Source: Actinomycetota bacterium | GTDB taxonomy: Bacteria; Actinomycetota; Thermoleophilia; Gaiellales; Gaiellaceae | DNA length: 52,332 nucleotides | Assembly: GCA_005888315.1 (NCBI GenBank) | Contig: VAWH01000001.1 | Coordinates: 6,109 to 58,440 of the forward strand | Reading direction: 5' to 3' | In this document: piece after piece, positions 18,699-26,109 of the stretch | How the letters are laid out: each line of letters starts with the position of its first letter | Position numbering within the stretch: position 1 is the first letter of the stretch | The notes under the pieces: model-generated | The model's input: the letters and a program-made list of their open reading frames with translations, nothing else | Told to the model about the DNA's origin: nothing | Database searches by the model: none | Program-made: the position numbers and the translations under genes

Positions 18699-19537
18699 AC
18701 CTGGCCCTCGAGCGTGCGCCCGAGCAAGCCCTCGAGCCATTGCGACACCTGCACGAGCACGTCGAGGTCGACACCGGTGTCGACACCTTCGCCCTCGAGC
18801 AGGTAGACGAGGTCCTCCGTCGCGATGTTCCCCGTCGCCCGCGGGGCATATGGGCAGCCCCCGAGGCCGCCGATCGACGCATCCAGCACGGTCGCGCCGG
18901 CCTCAAGCGCCGCCAGCGCGTTCGCGTAGCCCGTGTTGCGCGTGTTGTGCCCGTGGAAACCGACGGGCTTCCCAAGCGCTTGGACGCGCTCGACCAGGGA
19001 GCGGACCGCCGACGGCGTCGCGACCCCGATCGTGTCGGCGAGGACGAGCTCCCCCGCGTCGAGCTCCGCCGCGAGCTCAGCGACGGCGCCGGGGTCGACC
19101 TCGCCCTCGAAGGGACAGCCGAAGGCGACGCTGATCGTCGCCGTGGTGGGCCGGTCGGCCATCGCGAGGATCCGCTGCACTCGCGACGTGGCGTCCGCGA
19201 GCGAGGCGTTGCCGTTACGGCGGTTGAAGGTGTCCGTCGCGCCAAGCGTGACGTTGACGCGGTCGAGCTCGGTCTGCCGCAGCCGCTCGAAGCCCTGCTC
19301 GTTGATGACGAGGCCGGCGTACTCGACCGCGTCGCGCCGCTCGATCCCTGCGGCCACCTCCTCGGCCCCGGCCATCTGCGGCACGCGGTCGTCCCGCACG
19401 AAGCTGGCCGCCTCGATCCGCGGCAGGCCGGTCGCCGCGAGCCTGTTGACGAGCTCCGCGCGCAGCGAGGACGCGAACGTGTCCGGCTCATTCTGAAGCC
19501 CGTCGCGCGGGCCGACGTCGCAGAGAATCAGAGTCAT
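18665..19537 (-). CDS. mvaB: Hydroxymethylglutaryl-CoA lyase family protein
   Basis: A 290-residue TIM-barrel lyase of the HMGL-like family. It has DVGPRDGLQNE at the N-terminus, the metal-binding HGHNTRNTGYANALAALEAG segment and the HMG-CoA lyase signature GGLGGCPYAPRATGNIATED with its catalytic cysteine. It cleaves HMG-CoA to acetoacetate and acetyl-CoA, usually in leucine catabolism; a related acyl-CoA lyase activity cannot be excluded. The ATG follows the stop of the upstream PPOX gene with no gap, so the three genes likely form one operon. Confidence 0.88.
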   Translation of the reverse strand: MTLILCDVGPRDGLQNEPDTFASSLRAELVNRLAATGLPRIEAASFVRDDRVPQMAGAEEVAAGIERRDAVEYAGLVINEQGFERLRQTELDRVNVTLGATDTFNRRNGNASLADATSRVQRILAMADRPTTATISVAFGCPFEGEVDPGAVAELAAELDAGELVLADTIGVATPSAVRSLVERVQALGKPVGFHGHNTRNTGYANALAALEAGATVLDASIGGLGGCPYAPRATGNIATEDLVYLLEGEGVDTGVDLDVLVQVSQWLEGLLGRTLEGQVYRAGVSSVSA

Positions 19538-19930
19538 CTACGAAAGACCGTACGCGCTGACGCGCTCGGGCCGAACGCGGACGAGCAGCCGCCGCTCGTC
19601 GGGCTTCGGCCGCCAGCCCTCGCCCGTGTACTTGCGCGCGAGCTTGTCGATGTGCTCGTCGGCGCCCTCGCTCGTCAGCTCCGCGGCGCCGCGGACGCCG
19701 ACCCAGCGATAGCCGTCGGCGCGGTCGGCGACGAGCACGCTCACGCGGAGATCGCGCTCGAGGTTGCGCGCCTTAACGCGCCCGGCCGCGGTGTTGAACA
19801 GGACGTGCTCGCCGTCCCAGTCGATCCAGACGATGGTGAGCTGCGGCGACCCGTCGGGGTTGACAGTGCCGACGGTCGCGAAGTTGGGCTCCAGCAGCAG
19901 CCGCGCCTGCTCGTTGGTCAGCACCGCCAT
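19538..19930 (-). CDS. PPOX-class putative F420-dependent enzyme (copy 1)
   Basis: A 130-residue split-barrel flavin/F420-binding protein. The pattern LLEPNFATVGTVNPDGSPQLTIVWIDWDGEHVLFNTAAGRVKARNLERD is typical of PPOX-class F420-dependent oxidoreductases. It lies 3 bp after a paralogous gene and directly before the lyase. FMN and heme alternatives exist in this superfamily; the presence of fbiC in the window favours F420. Confidence 0.83.
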   Translation of the reverse strand: MAVLTNEQARLLLEPNFATVGTVNPDGSPQLTIVWIDWDGEHVLFNTAAGRVKARNLERDLRVSVLVADRADGYRWVGVRGAAELTSEGADEHIDKLARKYTGEGWRPKPDERRLLVRVRPERVSAYGLS

Positions 19931-19933
19931 CCG

Positions 19934-20338
19934 CTACTCGTCGAAGCCGGTGGAGTCGACCTTCTCGGGCGTGATGCGGACAGTGATCCGCTGCTCGGTC
20001 GGCGAACGCCACGGGTACTCGTCCTTGCCCAGGTATTTCTTGGCCAGCTGGTCGATCTGCTCGTCTGCGCCCTCGGTCGTCAGCTCGGCCGGCCCGCTGA
20101 CCGAGACCCATTGGTAGGCGTTGTCGGGATCGATGACTGTGATCGCCGCGCGCGAATCCTGGCGGAGATATCGCTCCTTCGCCCGCCCGACGGCAGTGTT
20201 GAACGTCACGACGCCGTCGTCGGCGTCGACCCAGACGATCGTGCTGTGCGGCGAGCCGTCCGGCCGGAGGGTCGTCACCGTGCCGACGTACGGGTTCTCG
20301 GCGATGAACTGGCGCTGCTTGTCTGTGAGTTGGGCCAT
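19934..20338 (-). CDS. PPOX-class putative F420-dependent enzyme (copy 2)
   Basis: A 134-residue paralog of the preceding protein, sharing GTV...PDGSPH/Q.TIVW.D.D...FNTA.GR.K.R.L..D and a C-terminal TSEGADE/TTEGADEQID..A.KY segment. The tandem arrangement indicates a local duplication followed by divergence. The start at 20338 is supported by a strong GAAGGAGG ribosome-binding site. It is the first gene of the PPOX-PPOX-lyase operon. Confidence 0.83.
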   Translation of the reverse strand: MAQLTDKQRQFIAENPYVGTVTTLRPDGSPHSTIVWVDADDGVVTFNTAVGRAKERYLRQDSRAAITVIDPDNAYQWVSVSGPAELTTEGADEQIDQLAKKYLGKDEYPWRSPTEQRITVRITPEKVDSTGFDE

Positions 20339-20452
20339 TAGCCTCCTTCGGGGTCGTTGGACGGAAACGCTGGCAGTGGTCGGCTTCTTCCCGGCAAGCG
20401 CCCGTCTTGATCCTCGCTAAGCGGCCTCGAGCGATCTGCCGACAACAGTTCC

Positions 20453-21043
20453 GTGCGGTCGCTTGCCCTCGTCCTGCTGGCCTTGCTCACAGTGCTGACC
20501 GTGCTGCTGCACCGCGGCGCTTCAGCCGCCGCGAAGCCTGGGGACTTGCGACTGGGCGGGATCGCGAGCGAGCTCGCTCGCCGACACGTGACGATTCGCT
20601 GCGAAGGCCTCTCAGGCGCCCTGACCGGCGCGGGAGGCGAGTCGGGTCGCACCGAGTTCGTCAACGGCAAGCCGGTCTCGGTCTCCTACCTCCAGGAGGG
20701 GGTCTGCCAGACGCTCCATTCGTACGCCAGGTCGTTACGAGCCGGCCCCGCCTGCCTGCTTCCGTGCGAGCGGCCGCTCGAGATCGAGTGGTCCTTGAAC
20801 ACGCTCGCGCACGAGTCGTACCACCTCGCCGGCGTGCGGAACGAGGCCGCGACCGAGTGCTACGCGCTGCAGGCAATCGACTTCGTCGCCCGCCGCCTCG
20901 GCGCCTCGCCGGACCAGGGCCGCGCGCTCGCCGCATTCTCGTTCGACCAGCTGCCGCGCCGGATGCCGCCCGAGTACAGCTCGCCGGAGTGCCGCGACGG
21001 GGGTCGTTTCGACCTGCACCCCGGCGACCCGAGTTGGCCCTAG
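20453..21043 (+). CDS. Secreted protein with HExxH motif, putative metallopeptidase
   Basis: A 196-residue protein with an N-terminal hydrophobic signal or anchor (RSLALVLLALLTVLTVLL). Residues 115-140 read LNTLAHESYHLAGVRNEAATECYALQ: H120-E121-x-x-H124 is a zinc-binding HExxH, with glutamates at 131 and 135 as possible third ligands. Cysteines at 50, 85, 101 and 105 may form disulfides. I do not recognise a named family. The GTG start at 20453 is chosen because it begins the signal sequence; no clear ribosome-binding site is visible. Confidence 0.7.
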   Translation: MRSLALVLLALLTVLTVLLHRGASAAAKPGDLRLGGIASELARRHVTIRCEGLSGALTGAGGESGRTEFVNGKPVSVSYLQEGVCQTLHSYARSLRAGPACLLPCERPLEIEWSLNTLAHESYHLAGVRNEAATECYALQAIDFVARRLGASPDQGRALAAFSFDQLPRRMPPEYSSPECRDGGRFDLHPGDPSWP

Positions 21044-21075
21044 TTCTGCCCCAGCGAATACATGCCGGGCGCTCA

Positions 21076-21101
21076 CTGGGGCGGTCCTTGGACCGCCCCA
21101 G
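21076..21101. terminator. Bidirectional terminator hairpin
   Basis: Perfect 12-bp stem CTGGGGCGGTCC / GGACCGCCCCAG with a 2-base spacer, placed between the stops of two convergent genes. There is no T-run, as is often true of terminators in GC-rich actinobacteria. Confidence 0.65.
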
Positions 21102-21119
21102 GTCGCGTCCTTGCTGTCT

Positions 21120-23601
21120 CTAGCCGGTCGCCTTCGGCTTCTTGTGTGAGACCACTTTCGGCTTCACCGTCGGCGGTGTCAGGGGCTTCGCCTTGGCGGT
21201 CACCGGCGCCGTGTCTTGGGCGGTGACCGTTGTCGCGCCGGCCTTGCCGGTGACGACCGCGACGTTGTTGAAGCTCGCGGTCACGTTCGGGCGCGTGCAG
21301 GTGTAGCTGACCGCCTGGCCCGGTGCGAGCGTGCCGATCGTCTTGTTGCAGTTCGGCGAGAGCGCGTCGGTGACGGTCACGTCGGTCAGGGCGACGTCGC
21401 CGGTGTTGGTGACCGTGATCGTGAAGGTCGCCGTGCCGCCGCTGGTGACCGTCTGCGACTTCGGGTTCTTGACGATCACGATCGCCGGGTGCGTGGCCGG
21501 CGCGACGGCCGTGACCACGGCCGTGTCGCTGGCGGAGACGTCCGGCCCGACCGGCGGCTTTCCAGTCGCGATCGCGACGTTCGTGAGGCTAGCGGTCACG
21601 TTTGCGAGAGAGCAGGTGTAGGTAACGATCGCGCCAGGCGCCATCGAAGCCAGGCCGGGGATGTCGGCCTTGGTGCGTGCGCAACCAGGCGCCAGGGCGT
21701 CGGTCACGTGCACGTCGGTCAAGGTCGAGTCACCGTCGTTGGTGACCGTGATCGTGAAGTTGGCCGTCTGGCCGATCAGAATCGTCTGCGCATCTGGCGA
21801 CTTGGACACCGAGATGTGCGGCTTGATCACGAGCGGGGTCTCGTTCTCGTCCCCGCAGGCGGTGCTCGAAGCCACGTTATTGACGTCGCCGCCGTAGCTT
21901 GCGACCCAGTAGTAGGTCCCACCCGAATTGACCGTGATCGGCGGCGAGGTGTAATCCTGGCCGTCGGCTCCGTCGACTGCGGTCGCGACGTCGCCTCCAA
22001 CCTGGTTGGCGCAAGCGGAGTCGCTGAACAGCATGAACGTGATCGTGCCGCCGGCGGCGCTCGTCCCACCGGAGAGCGTTGCCGTGTCGCTGAGCGCCAC
22101 CGTGCCGTCGGCCCCTAGAACGTACGGCCCGCCCGCGTTGGTCGTCAGCGAGGTCGGACGCGGATTGACAACCGGGTTCTCGTTCGGGGCGCTACAGGCG
22201 CTCGTCGTGCTGGCGTTCTTGCTGGTGTCACCGCTCACATAGCTGGCAATCCAGTGATAGGTGCCGGTCGCCGAGACGACGATCGGCGGGGAGGACGTGT
22301 ACTGATCGCCGTCGGCGCCAGCGACTGTCGCCGACACGGTGCCGACCGAATGCGTGCAGCCCGCGTCGTCGTAGAGCGTGAAGTTGATCGTGCCGGTTGC
22401 ATCGCTGGTGCCGCCTGAAAGTGCCGTCGACGCCGATCGTGTAAGGGCCGCCGGCATCGGTGTTCAGCGCGGTCTGGGCGTTGACGCTGAAGCACTCGAG
22501 CGTCGTGTCGGTGTGGTTGCTCGGTGAGTAGGGCGCAAACTGATCCGGCGTGTACTCGGCCCGGAAGCAGTAGTGGCCGATCGCCGGCGGGGTGAACGCA
22601 GCCGATGTGGCGTGGCCCCCGCTGATCGTCACCGGCCCCGGACCGACCTGCACGCCCCCGAAGGTGCAGTCCGGGTTCGAGACCAAGTCTGGTCCGCAGA
22701 CGAAGAACTTGACGGTGCCGGTGACCGGAGGCGGCGAAGCGCCCGAGCCGGACAGTGTGGCCGTGTCCGTGACCGAGAGGCCCCCCAGTGTCGTCTGTCC
22801 CAAGCTCGCCTGCGTCGTGAAAACGGTCGGGATCGGCAGGATCCCCGAGGCCTTCAGCGAGCGATCTTGGTTACCCAGCTGAGTGTCGTCCAGGGTTAGC
22901 AGGCGCATGTGGTAGGGCGAGCCCGAGATCGCGCTAGCGCTGTTGCCGGCGCCCCAGTCGATCTGGGAGGCGATGTGGCCGCCCCAGGCGATCACCACAG
23001 TGGAATCGGTCGCCGTAAAGGTGACGGTCACGGAGCGCTGGCCGCTCGCGTCAGCGGTTCCGTACGCGAGGCTGGTGATCGTCCCGTTGTAGATCTGGAT
23101 GCAACCCGGCTCCTGCGAGCTGCCCGGGTTGGCGAACACGATCGTCAGGTCGACCGGGATCGGGTAGCAGTTGCCCGTGGTCGTGCCGGAGATGTCGTGG
23201 ACCGGGTCGGCGTTCGTCTCGGTTGCGTTGAACGAGGTCAGATAGTCGTAGGCGTGCTTGCCGCTTTGGAGCGTGTCGTACTGGATCACGAGCGTGTGCG
23301 TGTTTCCGGCCGACGTGTCCAGGTTCGTGAGCACGGCCCTGAACGGGACCGAGTCACCCTCGCGGTAGTGCGAGTTCTCGGACCCGAGGTTCCCGTTCTG
23401 CCAGGCGTTGTCGATGCACTGGACCGGGGCCGTGATTTGGCCATTACGGCACTGGTCGATGTTCGCGGCGGGATTTGCCGCCCGCGCGAGCATCGGCGCC
23501 GCCATGACGATTGCAAGCAGAAAGAATGTTGCGGCGAGCATGCGACCCACCCGATCGGCGCAGGCGCGCGCGATCGTGGTGCCAACTGACAACTCCTTCA
23601 T
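21120..23601 (-). pseudogene. Secreted DUF11/Ig-like repeat protein, frameshifted
   Basis: Two overlapping frames form one ancestral gene of about 830 codons. The 5' frame (22228-23601) starts at ATG 23601 behind GGGAGGGG, has a signal peptide and runs to an AGGPYTIGVDGT repeat near 22430. There the frame shifts and continuity passes to the 3' frame (21120 to about 22430): ALSGGTSDATGTINFTLYDD, a second such repeat, then two DUF11 (conserved repeat) domains starting ISVSKSPDAQTILIGQTANF and IVIVKNPKSQTVTSGGTATF. Compared with the second repeat (VALSDTATLSGG), the first lacks about eight residues, consistent with a 23-bp deletion. No LPXTG anchor is seen. It could be a sequencing or assembly error. 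Confidence 0.72.
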
Positions 23602-23635
23602 TTTTGCCCCTCCCGTTTTCGATCCCCCCGGACCT

Positions 23636-23659
23636 GAAGTCGAAAAAGCGCTCGACTTC
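23636..23659 (-). promoter_or_regulatory. Inverted repeat in the leader of the DUF11 gene
   Basis: On the minus strand GAAGTCGA and TCGACTTC form an 8-bp stem with an 8-nt loop, 35 nt upstream of the ATG at 23601. The surrounding 23600-23711 segment is unusually AT-rich for this window. A TTGAAC...TAGCTT pair about 17 nt apart lies upstream, a weak promoter candidate. Confidence 0.4.
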
Positions 23660-23711
23660 CGTAAAGAAGCTACAAAAAAAGCGATCTAAGTTCAATCAAC
23701 GAAAGGTTTAA

Positions 23712-25067
23712 CTAGAGCAATTTCCGGCCGCGAGTCTCTCTCCCGAGCAGCGCCGCGACGATCCCCCCGCCCGCCATCACGAGCGCAACGAAGGTCAGGG
23801 GCCAGAACGTGCCCCCCGTCGCGTCGCTGAGGTTCCCGAAGATGTAGGGCCCGGCGATCGCGGCCCCCTTGCCGACCCCTTCGAGCAGCCCGAAGGCGGA
23901 AGAACGCACGCGCGTAGGAAAGAGCTCGGACGTGTACGGGTAAACGGCACCCCACGCGCCGAGATTGAAGAAGCCGACAAAGAAGAGCGAGATCACGTAC
24001 ATGCTCGAGGAGTCCGCGGCTGCGAACGCGTAGCCGCTCAAGCCGCCGAGCAGCAGGAAGGCCGCGAGCGTCGGCTTGCGGCCGATTCTCTCGACCAGCC
24101 AGATAGCCGCGGCGTAGCCGGCGTACCCGGGGAACTGCGAGAGCGCCGACAGGGTCAGCAGGAGATAGATGTGGTTCTGGAAGTACTTCGCGCCCGACAG
24201 AGTGAAAGGCAGCCAGAGGAAGAAGCCGTAGTAGGAGATGTTGAGCGCGACCCAGACGCCGATCATCATCGCGTCGGTGCGCGCCAGCGCACGCGTGAAG
24301 AGCTCGCGGATCGACGAACGCGTCTGGTCGGCCACCTCGATGTCGCCGGGTGCGACCGGGCGGCCGGTGATCTCCGTCAGGACGCGCGCCGCCTCGTCTG
24401 TGCGACCGGTGCGGGCGAGGTAGTACGGGCTCTCGGGAAGGGTGCGGCGGACGACGAAGGTCAGGAAGGCCGGGAACGAGGCGGTCAGGAAGAGCCAGCG
24501 CCAGCTGTCCGCGCCGCCGATGCCGCGGCCGATGTAGAGCCACGAGAGGCCCGTCGCGAGCAGTAGGCCGATCGGCCACCAGAAGTCGAGGAAGACGAGC
24601 ATCCGCCCGCGCCGCTGCGGCGGCAGGTACTCGGCGAGCATCGACGGATCGACAACGAGCATCCCGCCGAGGCCGATGCCGGCGAGGAAGCGAAGCGTCA
24701 TCACCGACCACGGGCCCCAGGCAACAGCGGTCAGGGCCGTGAAGACCGCGTACCAGAGGATCGCGTACTGGAAGATCGTCCGGCGCCCGATCCGGTCGGC
24801 GAGACGGCCGAGGACGAGACTGCCGAACAGAGAACCCGCGAGCGCCGAGCTATTGATCAGGCCCGCCCACGTCCCGTTCAGGTTCCACTTCGCCGTGAAG
24901 ATCGTCTGGACGAAACCGACGAGCAGGATCTCCATCGCCACGAACGTCCAGGCGGCTCCCGTGACGAGCACCGCCTTGCGGTGGAACCGCGAGAAGCCGC
25001 CGGCTCGCAGCAGCTCCTCGACGTCTCGGCCTGTCGCGACCGGCGCCTGAGCCTCGATGACGGTCAT
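23712..25067 (-). CDS. MFS transporter, NiaP-like (putative niacin uptake)
   Basis: A 451-residue protein with about 12 membrane helices. It carries the MFS motif GRLADRIGRRTIFQ after helix 2 and a second copy, VERIGRKPTL, after helix 8; PESPYYLARTGR and YTSELFPTRVRSSAFG are typical of the sugar/metabolite porter branch that includes NiaP. The N-terminal segment FSRFHRKAVLVTGAAWTFVAMEILLVGF fits NiaP-like proteins. Divergent placement next to an NrtR-type regulator supports nicotinate or nicotinamide transport; in several bacteria NrtR controls niaP. The start at 25067 has AAGGAG 4 nt upstream. Confidence 0.8.
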   Translation of the reverse strand: MTVIEAQAPVATGRDVEELLRAGGFSRFHRKAVLVTGAAWTFVAMEILLVGFVQTIFTAKWNLNGTWAGLINSSALAGSLFGSLVLGRLADRIGRRTIFQYAILWYAVFTALTAVAWGPWSVMTLRFLAGIGLGGMLVVDPSMLAEYLPPQRRGRMLVFLDFWWPIGLLLATGLSWLYIGRGIGGADSWRWLFLTASFPAFLTFVVRRTLPESPYYLARTGRTDEAARVLTEITGRPVAPGDIEVADQTRSSIRELFTRALARTDAMMIGVWVALNISYYGFFLWLPFTLSGAKYFQNHIYLLLTLSALSQFPGYAGYAAAIWLVERIGRKPTLAAFLLLGGLSGYAFAAADSSSMYVISLFFVGFFNLGAWGAVYPYTSELFPTRVRSSAFGLLEGVGKGAAIAGPYIFGNLSDATGGTFWPLTFVALVMAGGGIVAALLGRETRGRKLL

Positions 25068-25086
25068 TCGTCTCCTTCTTCGGTAC

Positions 25087-25111
25087 AGTTTTCGACTGAG
25101 AGGCTAAAACT
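25087..25111. promoter_or_regulatory. Candidate NrtR operator between divergent genes
   Basis: AGTTTT (25087-25092) and AAAACT (25106-25111) form an inverted repeat with a 13-nt spacer in the 45-bp gap between the transporter and regulator start codons. The position suits autoregulation plus control of the transporter. I cannot match it to a known NrtR consensus with confidence. Confidence 0.4.
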
Positions 25112-25112
25112 C

Positions 25113-25799
25113 ATGCGCCAGTTTAGCAATCCGACCCATGTCTCCCTCGCCGTGGTACTGCAGATCCGCAGCGGCGCCCTGCGGGCGTTGCTCTGGCAGC
25201 GGGCGAAGGAGCCTTTTCTCGGCGCCTGGTCGCTTCCCGGCGGCTACCTCGAGCGCGGCGAGACGCTCGAGCAGTCGATTCGTAGGCACCTCGCCGCCAA
25301 GGTCGACGTGCGCGAGGTCGCCCACCTCGAGCAACTCGCGACGCTCAGCGGCCCCGAACGCCACCCCGGCGAATGGCAGGTCGCGACCGCGTACCTCGGC
25401 CTGATCCCCACGGATCTCGACCCGGAGCTGCCCGCGGACACCGCCTGGCACGCAGTCTCACGTCTACCGGAGCTCGCCTTCGACCATGCCGAGGTCACGC
25501 TCGCCGGGCGTGACCGACTGCGCGCGAAGCTCTCCTACACGAACGTCGGCTTCGCGCTAGCCCCGGCCGAGTTCACGATCTCGGAGCTGCGGGAGCTCTA
25601 CGCCGCGGCGCTCGGGCATGACGTCTCCGCGACCAACCTGCAACGCGTGCTGGTTCGTCGCGGCGTGATCGAGAGCACGGGCGAGCAGCGGCCGCCGGGC
25701 CCCGGCGGCGGCCGCCCGGCCGCCGTGTTCCGCTTCCGCTCCCGGCGCCTGGAGGTCACAGACGAGTTCGCCGTTCTACGGCCGCCATCGAACAAGTAA
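25113..25799 (+). CDS. nrtR: NrtR-type Nudix-related transcriptional regulator
   Basis: A 228-residue protein. The N-terminal Nudix-like domain (1-150) has LAVVLQIRSGALRALLWQRAKEPFLGAWSLPGGYLERGETLEQSIRRHLAAKV. The Nudix box is degenerate: the REXXEE-type catalytic glutamates are replaced (SIRRHLAAKVDV), as expected for a regulator rather than a hydrolase. The C-terminal winged helix (about 150-228) has FTISELRELYAAALGHDVSATNLQRVLVRRGVIEST. NrtR family members sense NAD metabolites such as ADP-ribose and repress NAD biosynthesis or salvage genes. ATG at 25113 is preferred. Its stop lies inside the first of two identical palindromes. Confidence 0.85.
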   Translation: MRQFSNPTHVSLAVVLQIRSGALRALLWQRAKEPFLGAWSLPGGYLERGETLEQSIRRHLAAKVDVREVAHLEQLATLSGPERHPGEWQVATAYLGLIPTDLDPELPADTAWHAVSRLPELAFDHAEVTLAGRDRLRAKLSYTNVGFALAPAEFTISELRELYAAALGHDVSATNLQRVLVRRGVIESTGEQRPPGPGGGRPAAVFRFRSRRLEVTDEFAVLRPPSNK

Positions 25800-25811
25800 C
25801 AGTCTGTTACT
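25797..25811. promoter_or_regulatory. Palindromic operator-like site, copy 1
   Basis: GTAACAGTCTGTTAC is a perfect 7-1-7 palindrome overlapping the nrtR stop codon. A single-base spacer makes an RNA hairpin unlikely and favours a dimeric repressor site, for example of the TetR family. An identical copy lies 90 bp downstream. Confidence 0.65.
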
Positions 25812-25886
25812 AAGCGTCAGGAGGGCGGGTGCCTATGAAAGGGAGAAGTTCGCGACTACGGGGGCGATCCCGGGCCCGGTATCCAA

Positions 25887-25901
25887 GTAACAGTCTGTTA
25901 C
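25887..25901. promoter_or_regulatory. Palindromic operator-like site, copy 2
   Basis: Identical to the site at 25797-25811, including the flanking AA on the left. It ends 15 bp upstream of a good -35 element (25917), a position from which a bound regulator could affect the rsgA promoter. Confidence 0.65.
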
Positions 25902-25916
25902 AAGGACTGTGTGCGG

Positions 25917-25945
25917 TTGACGGCAACGTCCGCGCTTCGTACGCT
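25917..25945 (+). promoter_or_regulatory. Putative promoter of the leader peptide/rsgA transcript
   Basis: TTGACG, a 17-nt spacer and TACGCT give near-consensus -35 and -10 elements. The predicted transcription start near 25952 leaves a leader of about 160 nt before rsgA. Confidence 0.6.
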
Positions 25946-25976
25946 GGGACAGAACCCGCGACCAAGGAGGTGCCTC

Positions 25977-26027
25977 ATGAAAAAAGAGCTGTTCGTCTCC
26001 GCCGGTCGCGTCGCGTTCCTCTCGTAG
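25977..26027 (+). CDS. 16-residue leader peptide upstream of rsgA
   Basis: A short frame encoding MKKELFVSAGRVAFLS, preceded by a perfect AAGGAGGT ribosome-binding site 5 nt before its ATG. That is a stronger translation signal than rsgA itself has. No run of a single amino acid is present, so classical amino-acid attenuation is unlikely. Its placement before a terminator-like hairpin resembles ribosome-sensing leader peptides that control resistance or ribosome-factor genes; this is inference. Confidence 0.55.
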   Translation: MKKELFVSAGRVAFLS

Positions 26028-26056
26028 CAGCGCTTCGCGCCGGCTGACGTCTGCAG

Positions 26057-26093
26057 GGCGGGCCGCTGCGCGGTCCGTCGTCCCGCCGGTTTT
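26057..26093 (+). terminator. Terminator-like hairpin in the rsgA leader
   Basis: GGCGGG (26057-26062) pairs with CCCGCC (26082-26087), with an inner CCGC-tgc-GCGG hairpin, followed by GGTTTT. GCAGCG just after the leader-peptide stop (around 26028-26033) can pair with CGCTGC inside this structure, a possible antiterminator arm. It lies 17 nt before the rsgA start. Confidence 0.45.
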
Positions 26094-26109
26094 AGAGAGG
26101 AGCATCGAG

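Noticed and set aside
21120-22457. The 3' DUF11 frame as a separate gene starting at 22457
   Set aside because: Its first codons match the interior of the repeat protein, not a signal peptide, and continuity with the upstream frame is clear after one frameshift.
25829-26047. Arginine-rich 72-residue frame between the two palindromes and rsgA
   Set aside because: It runs through the palindrome, the promoter and the leader peptide, has unusual composition and no domain. The start does have a GGAGG nearby, so it is not fully excluded.
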